Origin: Ramlibacter alkalitolerans
Lineage (GTDB): Bacteria > Pseudomonadota > Gammaproteobacteria > Burkholderiales > Burkholderiaceae_C
NCBI RefSeq assembly: GCF_016722765.1
Contig: NZ_JAEQND010000010.1
Span: 51,001 to 115,000 of the forward strand
Direction: 5' to 3'
DNA length: 64,000 bases
Shown here: piece by piece, positions 37,752 to 45,612 of the stretch
Layout of the letters: each line of letters opens with the position of its first letter
Numbering within the stretch: position 1 is the stretch's first letter
The notes under the pieces: generated by a model
The model's input: only the letters and a program-made list of their open reading frames with translations
The model's database searches: none
Told to the model about the DNA's origin: nothing
Translations under genes and position numbers: made by a program

Positions 37752-39682
37752 CGCGCCTGCGCCGCCGGCAGCACCGTCTGCACGAGCGACCCGGCGGCGC
37801 TGGCGACCTGCACGAGCGTCAGCGCGACGCGTTGCACGACGGGCGGCCGCCAGAGGGCCTGGTCGCGCGGGAAGTCCTTGAGCAGGCCCGTCATGTAGGC
37901 ATACGCGAGATCGGCCACAGCGTCCTCGGCGTGCGGCGCGAGGTCGGCGAAGAGCACGGCCGTGCGGCTGTTGCTCGCCGTCATGCGGGCGGGCAGCGTG
38001 AGCAGGAAGGGCCCCGCAGAACCGGTCAGGCGCTGCTTGAGGGCCACGTTGGTCAGGATGCCCGCGCAGGCGTTCACCTTCAGCTGGTGCCCGAGCGCAC
38101 CGTGGTAACGCGCCGGCGTGCCCGCCGCCGCGGCGCGCATCGGCAGGCAGAACAGGTGCAGTTGCGCGCGCAAGGCACGGTCCGTCACCTGGCTGGCCGG
38201 GATCTGGGTCCGCACCACCGTGAGCAGGTTCTCCCAGCGGCGCTGCACCTTCGGGTCGGCGAGGTCGCCCTCGCTGCGCAGGAGGACATAGGTGTAGGCG
38301 GCGTAATCGGGGTCCTCGCGGTCGAAGACGTCGAACTCCTGGTAGGCGTGGGCGCTGATGCGGGGCGCGGCAGCGGAACCGCCCGGGGAGATGGAGGCCG
38401 TCGCGTTCGATGAATGCGACGGTGCGGCACGCTGCGCCGTCGCCGGAGCGGAGCCATGCACCGCGGCATGGGCGGCCTGCCATTCGCGCTGCGCCGCTGC
38501 CTCGGCCTCGGCCAGTGAGGGCAGCACCTGTTCGGCGGCTTGCTGCACGGTCGCGAAATCCTGTCCGGCCTGCACCAGCGCCGGCGCCAGCCGCGGCGCG
38601 AGCTCCGCCTTCCTGCGGACCAGCCAGGCTGCTTCGGCCGCCGGTCCGGCGGACCACCAGCTGCGCGCGGCCTGCGCCGTTTCGTCCATCCTGCGCGCCA
38701 GCACCTGCAGGTCGGCCTCGAGCGCGGGGGCGCGCGCCGCCAGCGCTGCACGCTCGGCGCTGCTGCGCGCCGCGGGCTCCGCCGCGAGCTGCAGGTACAG
38801 CGCGGCATCCCGCACCTGCGCCCATTCGTCGGCCATCCGCTCCCTTTGCGTGCTCAGGTCCGACAGCTCCACGCCCGGCCGAGGTCCCGGCCGGGGTGGA
38901 CCCGCGGGGGCATCGACGACCAGGGGGCGCAACAGGGCCAAGGCCGGAGCGGCCGGCAGGCTCACGCGCGGCACCGGCACGGCGACATGGCGTTCCGCCA
39001 GCGTCTTGCCGTGGGCGAGCAGCACCGCCTCCAGCCGCGAACGCACATCGCCGTCCTGCCGCAGGACGCCGGCGGCGCTCCCGGTGAGCCTCTCCAGGGT
39101 CTGCCGCGCGGAGTCGGCCTGCATGCGCGCCTCGAAGACGCGGCCGCGCCAGCGCGCGTCCGCTTCCCTGGCCGCGGCGCAGGCGGCGTGGAACTGCCGG
39201 TCCGCCGTGCGCCGGCGCGCGAGGGACGCGTCGGTGGCTTCGGTCGCGCCGCGCAGGTCCGCCGGGCCGGCCAGCGCCAGCCGGGTCACCGTGGCGTGCC
39301 AGGCCGGGAGGGCCTCTTTCGCCTGCACCTGCGCCTGCCCGTTGGCGACCAGGCGCGACTGCAGCAAGGCGAAGGCTTCCGTGGCGGCTGCGTTCGCCTT
39401 CAGCAGCGCGTCGAGCGCACTGGCGTGCCGGGTCGACCAGTCCTGCGTGCTGCTCACGGACTGGCGCCCTTGCGCGGCGGCGTCGCGCAGGTCCCGCCAG
39501 GCCCGATGGGCGGCCTGGACCGCGTCCAGCCGCGTGCGCGCCCGGTCCAGCCTCGCCTTCGCGGCGTGCGCCCGGATCGCCGTGCCCTGGGCAGAGGCCT
39601 CCCGCGCGAGCGGCCAGGCAGCGGCCAGCAGCAGCAGCGAGCGTCGTGAGCTCCCTGGATCCGGCGGCCGTGCAACGCTCAT
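37748..39682 (-). CDS. Exported alanine-rich protein of unknown function, partner of the DUF4062 protein
   Basis: 644 residues. N-terminus has SRRSLLLLAAAWPLAREASA, a twin-arginine/Sec signal with a likely ASA cleavage site, so the body is periplasmic. Residues about 35-420 are Ala/Arg/Gln-rich and predicted helical, coiled-coil-like; a Ser/Pro linker follows near 425-440; then a compact C-terminal part begins QEFDVFDREDPDYAAYTYVLL and contains RWENLLTVVRTQIPA and a motif LADLAYAYMTGLLKDFPR. I recognise no family. The ATG overlaps the stop of the DUF4062 gene by 4 bp (ATGA), so the two are made together. Confidence 0.78.
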   Translation of the reverse strand: MSVARPPDPGSSRRSLLLLAAAWPLAREASAQGTAIRAHAAKARLDRARTRLDAVQAAHRAWRDLRDAAAQGRQSVSSTQDWSTRHASALDALLKANAAATEAFALLQSRLVANGQAQVQAKEALPAWHATVTRLALAGPADLRGATEATDASLARRRTADRQFHAACAAAREADARWRGRVFEARMQADSARQTLERLTGSAAGVLRQDGDVRSRLEAVLLAHGKTLAERHVAVPVPRVSLPAAPALALLRPLVVDAPAGPPRPGPRPGVELSDLSTQRERMADEWAQVRDAALYLQLAAEPAARSSAERAALAARAPALEADLQVLARRMDETAQAARSWWSAGPAAEAAWLVRRKAELAPRLAPALVQAGQDFATVQQAAEQVLPSLAEAEAAAQREWQAAHAAVHGSAPATAQRAAPSHSSNATASISPGGSAAAPRISAHAYQEFDVFDREDPDYAAYTYVLLRSEGDLADPKVQRRWENLLTVVRTQIPASQVTDRALRAQLHLFCLPMRAAAAGTPARYHGALGHQLKVNACAGILTNVALKQRLTGSAGPFLLTLPARMTASNSRTAVLFADLAPHAEDAVADLAYAYMTGLLKDFPRDQALWRPPVVQRVALTLVQVASAAGSLVQTVLPAAQAR

Positions 39683-40503
39683 GGCGCACGGCCCCGCCGC
39701 AGGGCCAGCAGCTGCCAGACGTGGAGGATGGCCTCGACCCCCAGCGCGACGAGCAGGCCGACGATCAGGGGCGTCGAGGTCGCTGCGGCGGACCCGTGGT
39801 CGGCCATGCGTGGCAGGCCCGCGTTCAGGATGCTCCGGACCAGCAGCGCGCTCAGGGCCGCGACGACCAGGATGCGCCCGAGGCGCCAGAAAACGTTGCC
39901 GGCCATCCCGAACGCAGGTGCCAGCAGGCGACGCCAGGCCGGCTGGACGCGCGCCAGCACGGGTTGCAGGCCGCGCAGCAACGCGATGGTCAGGTCCTGC
40001 GCGTCGGTGAAGACGATTTCGGCATGGCGCTCCTCCTGCGCCAGCAGGGCGAGGTGCGCCTGCTGCAGCGCGCTCTGCTCCTGCAGCCTCTGGTAGCCGG
40101 GCCCGCGTTCGGCGCTCTCGGCCGGCTTGGCGATCAGCAGCACTTTCTCGTGGTACAGCGCGAGCCAGGCCTCCCATTGCGTGTACGACAAGGCGGGCCC
40201 ACCGGGCGCGAGGGCGGCGGCGAGGTGCGGCACGCGCTCGGCCAGGTCGGGGTAGCGCTCCCGGATCAGCGCGACCGATGCGGGCCTGGCCATGGCGCCC
40301 GTCATGTCGCCCACGAGGTGGATCACCGCATCGCATTCGCGGATGTACAGGTCCAGCTTGTCCAGCGTCTCGGTGCCCGTGGGGACGAACTCCTCCTGCG
40401 TCTTGACCGTCACGCCCGGAAGCGAGAGGGCGCGCCGGATGCGTTCGCGATAGGGCCCGAACTCGGCGGTGACCGCGGACAGAAAGATCTGGATCCCCTT
40501 CAC
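39679..40503 (-). CDS. DUF4062 (TIR-like) domain protein with two C-terminal membrane helices
   Basis: 274 residues from GTG 40503, with GGAGGA seven bases upstream. Residues 1-170 match DUF4062: IFLSAVTAEFGPYRERIRR, VTVKTQEEFVPTGTETLDKLD, ECDAVIHLVGDMTG and YTQWEAWLALYHEK. DUF4062 is a TIR/SEFIR-like alpha-beta domain best known at the N-terminus of large STAND NTPases. Here no NTPase follows; instead two hydrophobic helices (about 208-227 and 244-266) end the protein, so the domain would face the cytosol on the inner membrane. First gene of a two-gene module. Confidence 0.82.
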   Translation of the reverse strand: MKGIQIFLSAVTAEFGPYRERIRRALSLPGVTVKTQEEFVPTGTETLDKLDLYIRECDAVIHLVGDMTGAMARPASVALIRERYPDLAERVPHLAAALAPGGPALSYTQWEAWLALYHEKVLLIAKPAESAERGPGYQRLQEQSALQQAHLALLAQEERHAEIVFTDAQDLTIALLRGLQPVLARVQPAWRRLLAPAFGMAGNVFWRLGRILVVAALSALLVRSILNAGLPRMADHGSAAATSTPLIVGLLVALGVEAILHVWQLLALRRGRAP

Positions 40504-40645
40504 GCGAGATTCCTCCCGTCATGCGCTTGTCGGACGTCGTGGCGGCAACACCGCCCGCGAATCGGCCCTCGTCGGATCGGCAGGCATTGTGCTCGGCGCT
40601 GCGCGCGCGCGCAAACCCTGAATGAAGGGCCCGGGGGCCCCACCT

Positions 40646-41257
40646 TCACTCGCCGCGCGGCGCGGCCAGGGCCGCCCCCAGCTGCAGCAGCGACACCACC
40701 ACGCCGGTCACCGCTTCCCGCGCCTTCTCGTCCTTCAGTTCCCCGGTCGCATCGAAGGCCTGGTCGGCGCGCGACAGGGCGAACTGGCGCGGATGCACGA
40801 TCATCGCGAACGCCATCTGCAGGTACTGCCGCAGGTAGTTCATGGAGCGCAGGCCGCCGAGCGGCCCCGGCGATGCGGAGAGCAGGCCGGCCGGTTTGCC
40901 GGCCGTTGCCTTGAGGCCGGCCGGCTGCGTGCCGCTCGCCCGGGCGCGCGACATCCAGTCGAAGGCGTTGATCACGAGCGGCGGCGGAAAGCCGTTGTAT
41001 TCCGGCGTGACCAGCAGCACCGCGTCGGCGGCGGCGATGGCCGCGATGAGTTCGCCGGCCTGCGCCGGCACGCCCGGGCCCGCCTCGATGTCACCGTCGT
41101 ACAGCGGCAGGTCCAGCGCGCGCAGGTCCAGCAGGCGCGCCGTCGCGCCCTGCACCTCGGCGATGCGGCAGGCCTCGCGGGCGAGCGCGAGATTGAGGGA
41201 TCCGGTGCGCGAGCTGCCGGAGATCACGAGCAGGTGGACGGGTGCGGCGGGGTTCAT
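40646..41257 (-). CDS. NADPH-dependent FMN reductase family flavoprotein
   Basis: 203 residues. Flavodoxin-like fold: LLVISGSSRTGSLNLALA phosphate-binding loop and LLVTPEYNGFPPPLVINAFDW, the FMN-contact motif of the azoreductase/chromate reductase group. Reduces FMN or quinones with NADPH. A hairpin (TGAAGG...CCTTCA, 40623-40648) overlaps the stop codon and could serve as a terminator although no T-run follows. 17 bp behind the cyclase-like gene. Confidence 0.88.
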   Translation of the reverse strand: MNPAAPVHLLVISGSSRTGSLNLALAREACRIAEVQGATARLLDLRALDLPLYDGDIEAGPGVPAQAGELIAAIAAADAVLLVTPEYNGFPPPLVINAFDWMSRARASGTQPAGLKATAGKPAGLLSASPGPLGGLRSMNYLRQYLQMAFAMIVHPRQFALSRADQAFDATGELKDEKAREAVTGVVVSLLQLGAALAAPRGE

Positions 41258-41274
41258 CCGCCGGATCGTAGCTC

Positions 41275-41949
41275 TCAGACCAGGCCCAGGCCGGCGAAGG
41301 TGCTCAGGTCGGCGCGCGGCGGCGGCGCCGGCGTGATGAAGGCGGAAATGACCTCGTCGCCCTGGTATTCCGTCGTCACGAGCGCCCCGTGCGTCTGGCG
41401 CTCCAGTGCGGCCGGCCCCAGCGCGCGCCAGGTGGCGGCGCACAGGTGGATGCTGCCGGGCGGCGCATGGTCGGCGCAGCCGCGGGCCGCGGCCGGCGCA
41501 TCGCCCAGCGTCAGGCGCCGGCTCTCGCCTTCCACCTCGAAGCAGGCCGCCACGCAGGGCGCGGTGAAGAGCGCGCTGCGCAGGCGCCGGCTGCAGGTGC
41601 GCTGCAGCAGCATCGCGACTTCCAGCGCAGCGCGGGGCCGCGCGAAAGCCATCACGATGCGCGGGCCGTAGCGTTCGACCGCGCCGCCGAAGCGCGCCGC
41701 CAGCATCCGCACGTCGATCTCGCTCCATTCCGGCGTCGGCGCCTCGCAGCACAGGAGCGTCGCGGTCTCGCGGACGAAGCGGATGCTGTCGTAGCCGGGG
41801 CCGAGGAACAGCTTGCGCCAGGCTTCCACCGGCACTTCGTCGAGCAGTTCTTCGGAGAGCAGTTCGAGCCACGCGGCATCGTCGGGGGGCGCCACTGCGG
41901 TGGTGCAAGGCACGAGGCCGTGGCCCATGGAAACCTGGTCGATCAGCAT
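41275..41949 (-). CDS. Protein with a degenerate class III nucleotide cyclase-like domain
   Basis: 224 residues from ATG 41949 (AGGGA upstream). Residues 80-180 show the order of a cyclase homology domain: MLAARFGGAVERYGPRIVMAF (where true cyclases have GDG), RAALEVAMLLQRTC, LRSALFTAPCVAAC and LGDAPAAARGCADHAPPGSIHL followed by ATWRALG, which parallels GDAVNVAARL...PGEILISE. The metal-binding aspartates are missing, so it is probably not catalytic; I call it cyclase-like on motif order only. It could bind a nucleotide or act as a regulator. Upstream of the FMN reductase in one operon. Confidence 0.6.
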   Translation of the reverse strand: MLIDQVSMGHGLVPCTTAVAPPDDAAWLELLSEELLDEVPVEAWRKLFLGPGYDSIRFVRETATLLCCEAPTPEWSEIDVRMLAARFGGAVERYGPRIVMAFARPRAALEVAMLLQRTCSRRLRSALFTAPCVAACFEVEGESRRLTLGDAPAAARGCADHAPPGSIHLCAATWRALGPAALERQTHGALVTTEYQGDEVISAFITPAPPPRADLSTFAGLGLV

Positions 41950-42016
41950 GTCCCTGCCCCCGGCGCCTTGCCGCGCGAACCCACCCGCCTGCTCGTTCTC
42001 ATCGTGTTCTCCTATT

Positions 42017-42036
42017 GTTTCGAAGTGTGACGAAAC
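42017..42036. promoter_or_regulatory. Inverted repeat GTTTCG-N8-CGAAAC
   Basis: A 20-bp dyad in the divergent interval between the cyclase-like gene (start 41949) and the cupin gene (start 42246). It sits 68 bp upstream of the former. Possible operator; the regulator is unknown. I see nothing else definite in this 296-bp gap. Confidence 0.35.
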
Positions 42037-42245
42037 CGGGGCCGGCAGGCCAGACGGTCGATTCGGTAGCGCGCCTCGGGGCAAGCCGCTAATCCTTAAG
42101 GCCACATTTCGGGACAGGCGGCCCTGGCCGCGGCGCAGGCGGTCGGCGCCGGTGTTTTCTCACTGCGCGCAGCGGGCGCTTTCGCCGGGTCGCGGCGCCC
42201 GTTTGCAGCTTTCCTGCAGAATGCGGCGACCCCAAGGAGACCCCC

Positions 42246-42752
42246 GTGCCCGCTCCGGTCATGAACATCGCCGATGCGCCCTACACCGACTTGGCGGAGC
42301 GTGCGCGCAGCAGGGGCAGCGCCCTGCCGCAGGAGCGCTTCGGCGGCCGCATCGCGCCGCTCGGCCCCGCGCTGGGCGCCCGGCACCTGGGCTTCAACGT
42401 CACCGTGGTGGCCCCGGGCAAGCGCGCCTTTCCGTTCCACAGCCATCGCCTGAACGAGGAGATGTTCTTCGTGATCGAAGGCACGGGCCAGCTGCGCTTC
42501 GGCAGCGCGACGTATCCGCTGCGCGCCGGCGACGTGGTCGCCTGCCCGCCCGGCGGCGCCGAGGTGGCGCACCAGATCGTCAACACCGGCGCGACGGAGC
42601 TCAAGGTGCTGGCGGTCAGCACCATGCAGCGGCCCGAGGTCTGCCACTACCCGGATTCGGGCAAGTTCGCCGTGCTCGACGGCACGGCGCCCGAGGGCTT
42701 CCGGCACGTGGCAAGGCAGCAGGACAGCCTCGATTACTGGCAGGGCGAATAG
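42246..42752 (+). CDS. Cupin-domain protein
   Basis: 168 residues from GTG 42246, with AAGGAG six bases upstream; ATG 42261 is an alternative. Cupin motif 1 PFHSHRLNEEMFFVIEGTG (HxH, Glu), motif 2 LRAGDVVACPPGGAEVAHQI. C-terminal YPDSGKFAVLDG is typical of the group found beside sugar or keto-acid metabolism. Role likely isomerase or dioxygenase-like, unproven. First gene of a three-gene run with a panE-like and an enolase-family gene. Confidence 0.87.
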   Translation: MPAPVMNIADAPYTDLAERARSRGSALPQERFGGRIAPLGPALGARHLGFNVTVVAPGKRAFPFHSHRLNEEMFFVIEGTGQLRFGSATYPLRAGDVVACPPGGAEVAHQIVNTGATELKVLAVSTMQRPEVCHYPDSGKFAVLDGTAPEGFRHVARQQDSLDYWQGE

Positions 42753-42787
42753 CCGCCCGCCGCACGCACGACCAACCAGGAGAAAAG

Positions 42788-43711
42788 ATGCGCATTGCGA
42801 TCATGGGTTCGGGTGGACTGGGCGGCTACTTCGGCGCGCGGCTCGCGCAGGGCGGCGCCGACGTGCACTTCATCGCCCGCGGCCGCCACCTCGAGGCCAT
42901 GCGCAGCGAAGGCCTGCGCATCGAGGGCCCCGAGCCCATGCACCTGCCGAAGGTGAACGTCACGGACCGGGTCGCCGACGTGGGCGTCGCCGACGTCGTC
43001 ATGCTGTGCGTGAAGCTGTGGGACACCGAGCAGGCCATCGCCCAGATCCGGCCGCTGGTCGGCCCGGGCACCACCATCGTGTCGTTCCAGAACGGCGTGC
43101 TGAAGGACCAGTACCTGCGCGCGGCGTTCGACGCGCGGCAGCTCATGGGCGGCGTGGGCTACGTGGCGACCACCATCGCCGCCCCGGGCGTGATCCGCCA
43201 GACCGGGCCGATGCAGCGCCTGGTGTTCGGCGAGTTCGACGGCTCGCGCTCGGCGCGCGGCGAGGCGCTGCTGGCCGCCTGCCTGGCCGGCGGCATCAAG
43301 GCCGAACTGTCGCAGCAGATCCTGCGCGACATCTGGGAGAAGTTCGTCTTCCTGGTCGGCCTCTCCGGCACCACGACGACGATGCGCAGGACGATCGGCC
43401 CGATCCGCAGCAACCCGCAGACGCGCGCCTTCCTGCTGGACGTGATGCGCGAAGTCGTGGCGGTGGGGCGCGCGCACGGCGTGCCGCTGCCGGAAGATTA
43501 CGCCGAGGTGCGGCTGCAGCTGGCCGACGACGTGTCGCCCGACATGACCTCCTCCATGCACCACGACCTGGAGCGCGGCAACCGGCTCGAGGTGCGCTGG
43601 CTGGCCGGTGGCGTGGTCGAACTGGGGCAGGCCAAGGGCGTGCCTGCACCGCTGAACCGCGCGATCGCCGACATCCTGGCCCTGCATGCCGAAGGAGGCG
43701 CCCATGCCTGA
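42788..43711 (+). CDS. Ketopantoate reductase family (ApbA/PanE) oxidoreductase
   Basis: 307 residues, good ribosome-binding site (AGGAGAAAAG). Rossmann motif IAIMGSGGLGGYFGARLA, VVMLCVKLWDTEQA, FQNGV, KFVFLVGLSGTTT and SSMHHDLERGNRLEVRWLAG, which fit ketopantoate reductase-like enzymes acting on 2-keto acids. Second paralogue in the window. Overlaps the next gene by 8 bp, which suggests both act in one catabolic route rather than in coenzyme A synthesis. Confidence 0.88.
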   Translation: MRIAIMGSGGLGGYFGARLAQGGADVHFIARGRHLEAMRSEGLRIEGPEPMHLPKVNVTDRVADVGVADVVMLCVKLWDTEQAIAQIRPLVGPGTTIVSFQNGVLKDQYLRAAFDARQLMGGVGYVATTIAAPGVIRQTGPMQRLVFGEFDGSRSARGEALLAACLAGGIKAELSQQILRDIWEKFVFLVGLSGTTTTMRRTIGPIRSNPQTRAFLLDVMREVVAVGRAHGVPLPEDYAEVRLQLADDVSPDMTSSMHHDLERGNRLEVRWLAGGVVELGQAKGVPAPLNRAIADILALHAEGGAHA

Positions 43712-44807
43712 AACCACGCTGTCCGGCCTGCGCGTGCGCAGCGTCCGTTGCACCGCCGTCGAAGTGCCCTTGCGCTACGTGCTGGGCACCAGCGCCGCGA
43801 CGGTGAAGGCCGCGCCCTTGCTGCTGGTGGAACTGCTCACGGAGCAGGGCGTCAGCGGCCGGGCCTACATCTTCTGCTACCGGCGCAGCGCGGCCAAGCC
43901 GATCGCGGCGCTGGTGGAAGACGCCTGCGAAGTGGTGCGCGGCGATCCGGTGGCGCCGGTGGCGATCGCGGCGAAACTGCAGCGCCGATTCGCCCTCATC
44001 GGCGTCACCGGCATGGTGCGCATGGCGCTGTCGGTGTTCGACATGGCGCTGTGGGACGCGCTGGCGATCGCCGCCGGCGCGCCGCTGACCACGCTGCTCG
44101 GTGGCGCACCGCGCCCGGTGCGCGCGTACAACTCCTGCGGGCTCGGGCTCATGAGCCCGCAGGCCGCCGCGGACGAAGCCGAGGCGCTGCTCGAAGGCGG
44201 CCTGCAGGCCGTGAAGCTGCGCCTGGGGTATGCCACGCTGAAGGAGGACCTGGCAGTCACGCGCGCGGTGCGGGCGCGCCTGCCGGAAGCCGTGGAACTG
44301 ATGGTCGACTACAACCAGGCGCTGTCGCGGCACGAGGCGCTGCTGCGCGGGCGCGCGCTGCAGTCCGAAGGCGTGAGCTGGCTGGAAGAGCCGATCCGGC
44401 AGGACGACCTGGCCGGCTGCGCCGCGCTCGCCGGCGACCTGCATCTGCCGGTGCAGATCGGCGAGAACTTCGACGGTCCCAAGGACCTGCTGCGCGCCGT
44501 CGAGGCGCAAGCCTGCGATCTCGTGATGCCCGACGTGGCGCGCATCGGCGGCGTCACCGGCTGGATGCAGGCCGCCGGCGTGGCCGAGGCGCATGGCATC
44601 CCCATGAGTTCGCACCTGATGCCGGAGGTCAGCGCGCACCTGCTCGCCGCCACGCCGACCTGCCACTGGCTCGAATACGTGGACTGGAGCGATGCCATCG
44701 CCGCCGAGCCGGTGAAGATCGTCGACGGCTGCTGGCCGCTGCGCGACCAGCCGGGCACCGGGCTGGAATGGGACGCCGACAAGGTCGCGCGCTGCCGGAT
44801 CGAGTGA
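43704..44807 (+). CDS. Mandelate racemase/muconate lactonizing enzyme-family protein
   Basis: 367 residues from ATG 43704, chosen because GAAGGAGG precedes it; an ATG at 43686 is in frame. Enolase superfamily: N-terminal capping domain, AVKLRLGYAT (KxR/K base region), the three metal ligands in LMVDYNQ (Asp), SWLEEPIR (Glu) and VQIGENF (Glu), and SSHLMPEVSAHL with the histidine base of the mandelate racemase subgroup. Probably dehydrates or racemises an alpha-hydroxy acid; the next enzyme in the run would be the panE-like reductase. Confidence 0.88.
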   Translation: MPETTLSGLRVRSVRCTAVEVPLRYVLGTSAATVKAAPLLLVELLTEQGVSGRAYIFCYRRSAAKPIAALVEDACEVVRGDPVAPVAIAAKLQRRFALIGVTGMVRMALSVFDMALWDALAIAAGAPLTTLLGGAPRPVRAYNSCGLGLMSPQAAADEAEALLEGGLQAVKLRLGYATLKEDLAVTRAVRARLPEAVELMVDYNQALSRHEALLRGRALQSEGVSWLEEPIRQDDLAGCAALAGDLHLPVQIGENFDGPKDLLRAVEAQACDLVMPDVARIGGVTGWMQAAGVAEAHGIPMSSHLMPEVSAHLLAATPTCHWLEYVDWSDAIAAEPVKIVDGCWPLRDQPGTGLEWDADKVARCRIE

Positions 44808-44842
44808 CGGGAGCGCCTGCGCGCGATGCCCTGCCTGCGGTC

Positions 44843-44856
44843 CTACACGCGTGTAG
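44843..44856. promoter_or_regulatory. 14-bp perfect palindrome
   Basis: CTACACGCGTGTAG, located 88 bp upstream of the three-gene operon that begins at 44944 and 36 bp after the enolase-family gene. It may be an operator for the downstream operon; no assignment of the regulator is possible. Confidence 0.4.
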
Positions 44857-44943
44857 TCCGCCGACCTACGAAGCCGGGTGCGCGGCGGTAGCCTAATCGG
44901 ATCCGCGCGTGACCCCGGCCCACGCGCGGCGAAGGAGGACCCC

Positions 44944-45213
44944 ATGCCAGGCACCAACGGGACCAGCCCCATCGCGGTGCGCCCCGCCCTGCGCGGGCTG
45001 GACGCCGCCAGCCAGGAGCGGGTGGCGCTCGCGCTCACCCTCATGACCAAGTTCTCCTTCGATGGCGCGGCCGCCGAACGCGCGCCCACCGCGGCGGCGA
45101 TCGCGCAGGGCTTGCACGCCCTCGCGGACGACGGCGAGCTGACGCCGGAGTTGCGGCGGCTGTGCGCCCGCCTGCAGCACATCTGGGCCACGGCCGGACG
45201 GGAGCCGATGTGA
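44944..45213 (+). CDS. Small hypothetical protein
   Basis: 89 residues with a strong ribosome-binding site (GAAGGAGGACCCC). Helical: ALRGLDAASQERVALALTLMTKF and LTPELRRLCARLQHIW. No family recognised. Its stop is fused to the start of the next gene (TGATG). Confidence 0.6.
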   Translation: MPGTNGTSPIAVRPALRGLDAASQERVALALTLMTKFSFDGAAAERAPTAAAIAQGLHALADDGELTPELRRLCARLQHIWATAGREPM

Positions 45214-45608
45214 TGGCCGCCGCCGATCCCGCCGCGGATCGCCGCAGCGCGCTGGTGCGCTCCTTCTCCACGCTGGACGATGCGCTGGCGGCGCAGGACG
45301 CGCTGGCCGCCGCCGGCATCGCCCGCGAACTGCTCGAACTGACCGTGCTGGAGGACGAAGCCGGTCCGGTCGCGAGCAACTTCCTGATCGGCAACGGCCA
45401 GACCCACCACGGCGGCACGCCGGCCCCGGTGCGCAGCGGCGGCGAGGTTGCGTACGACGCCAACTTCCGCGCGACCGAGTACCACGGCGCCTACCTGCTC
45501 ACGCTGCACCAGCTCGGGCCGACACAACGTTCCGTCGCCCAATCGGTGCTGGCGGGCTTCGACAGCGTGGCGGTCACCGAGCTGGCGCGCTCCGGGCAGG
45601 GAAGCTGA
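45213..45608 (+). CDS. Hypothetical protein with ferredoxin-like repeat, likely stress related
   Basis: 131 residues. VRSFSTLDDALAAQDALAAAGIARELLELTVLEDEAGPV resembles the alpha-beta segment of small general-stress proteins common in Comamonadaceae; GAYLLTLHQLGPTQRSVAQSVLAGF follows the same fold. Function unknown. Translationally coupled to the preceding gene; 4 bp before the oxidoreductase. Confidence 0.6.
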   Translation: MAAADPAADRRSALVRSFSTLDDALAAQDALAAAGIARELLELTVLEDEAGPVASNFLIGNGQTHHGGTPAPVRSGGEVAYDANFRATEYHGAYLLTLHQLGPTQRSVAQSVLAGFDSVAVTELARSGQGS

Positions 45609-45612
45609 AGGG

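Noticed and set aside
40623..40648. Intrinsic terminator after the FMN reductase
   Set aside because: A GC-rich hairpin is present but it overlaps the stop codon and no T-run follows; mentioned with the gene only.
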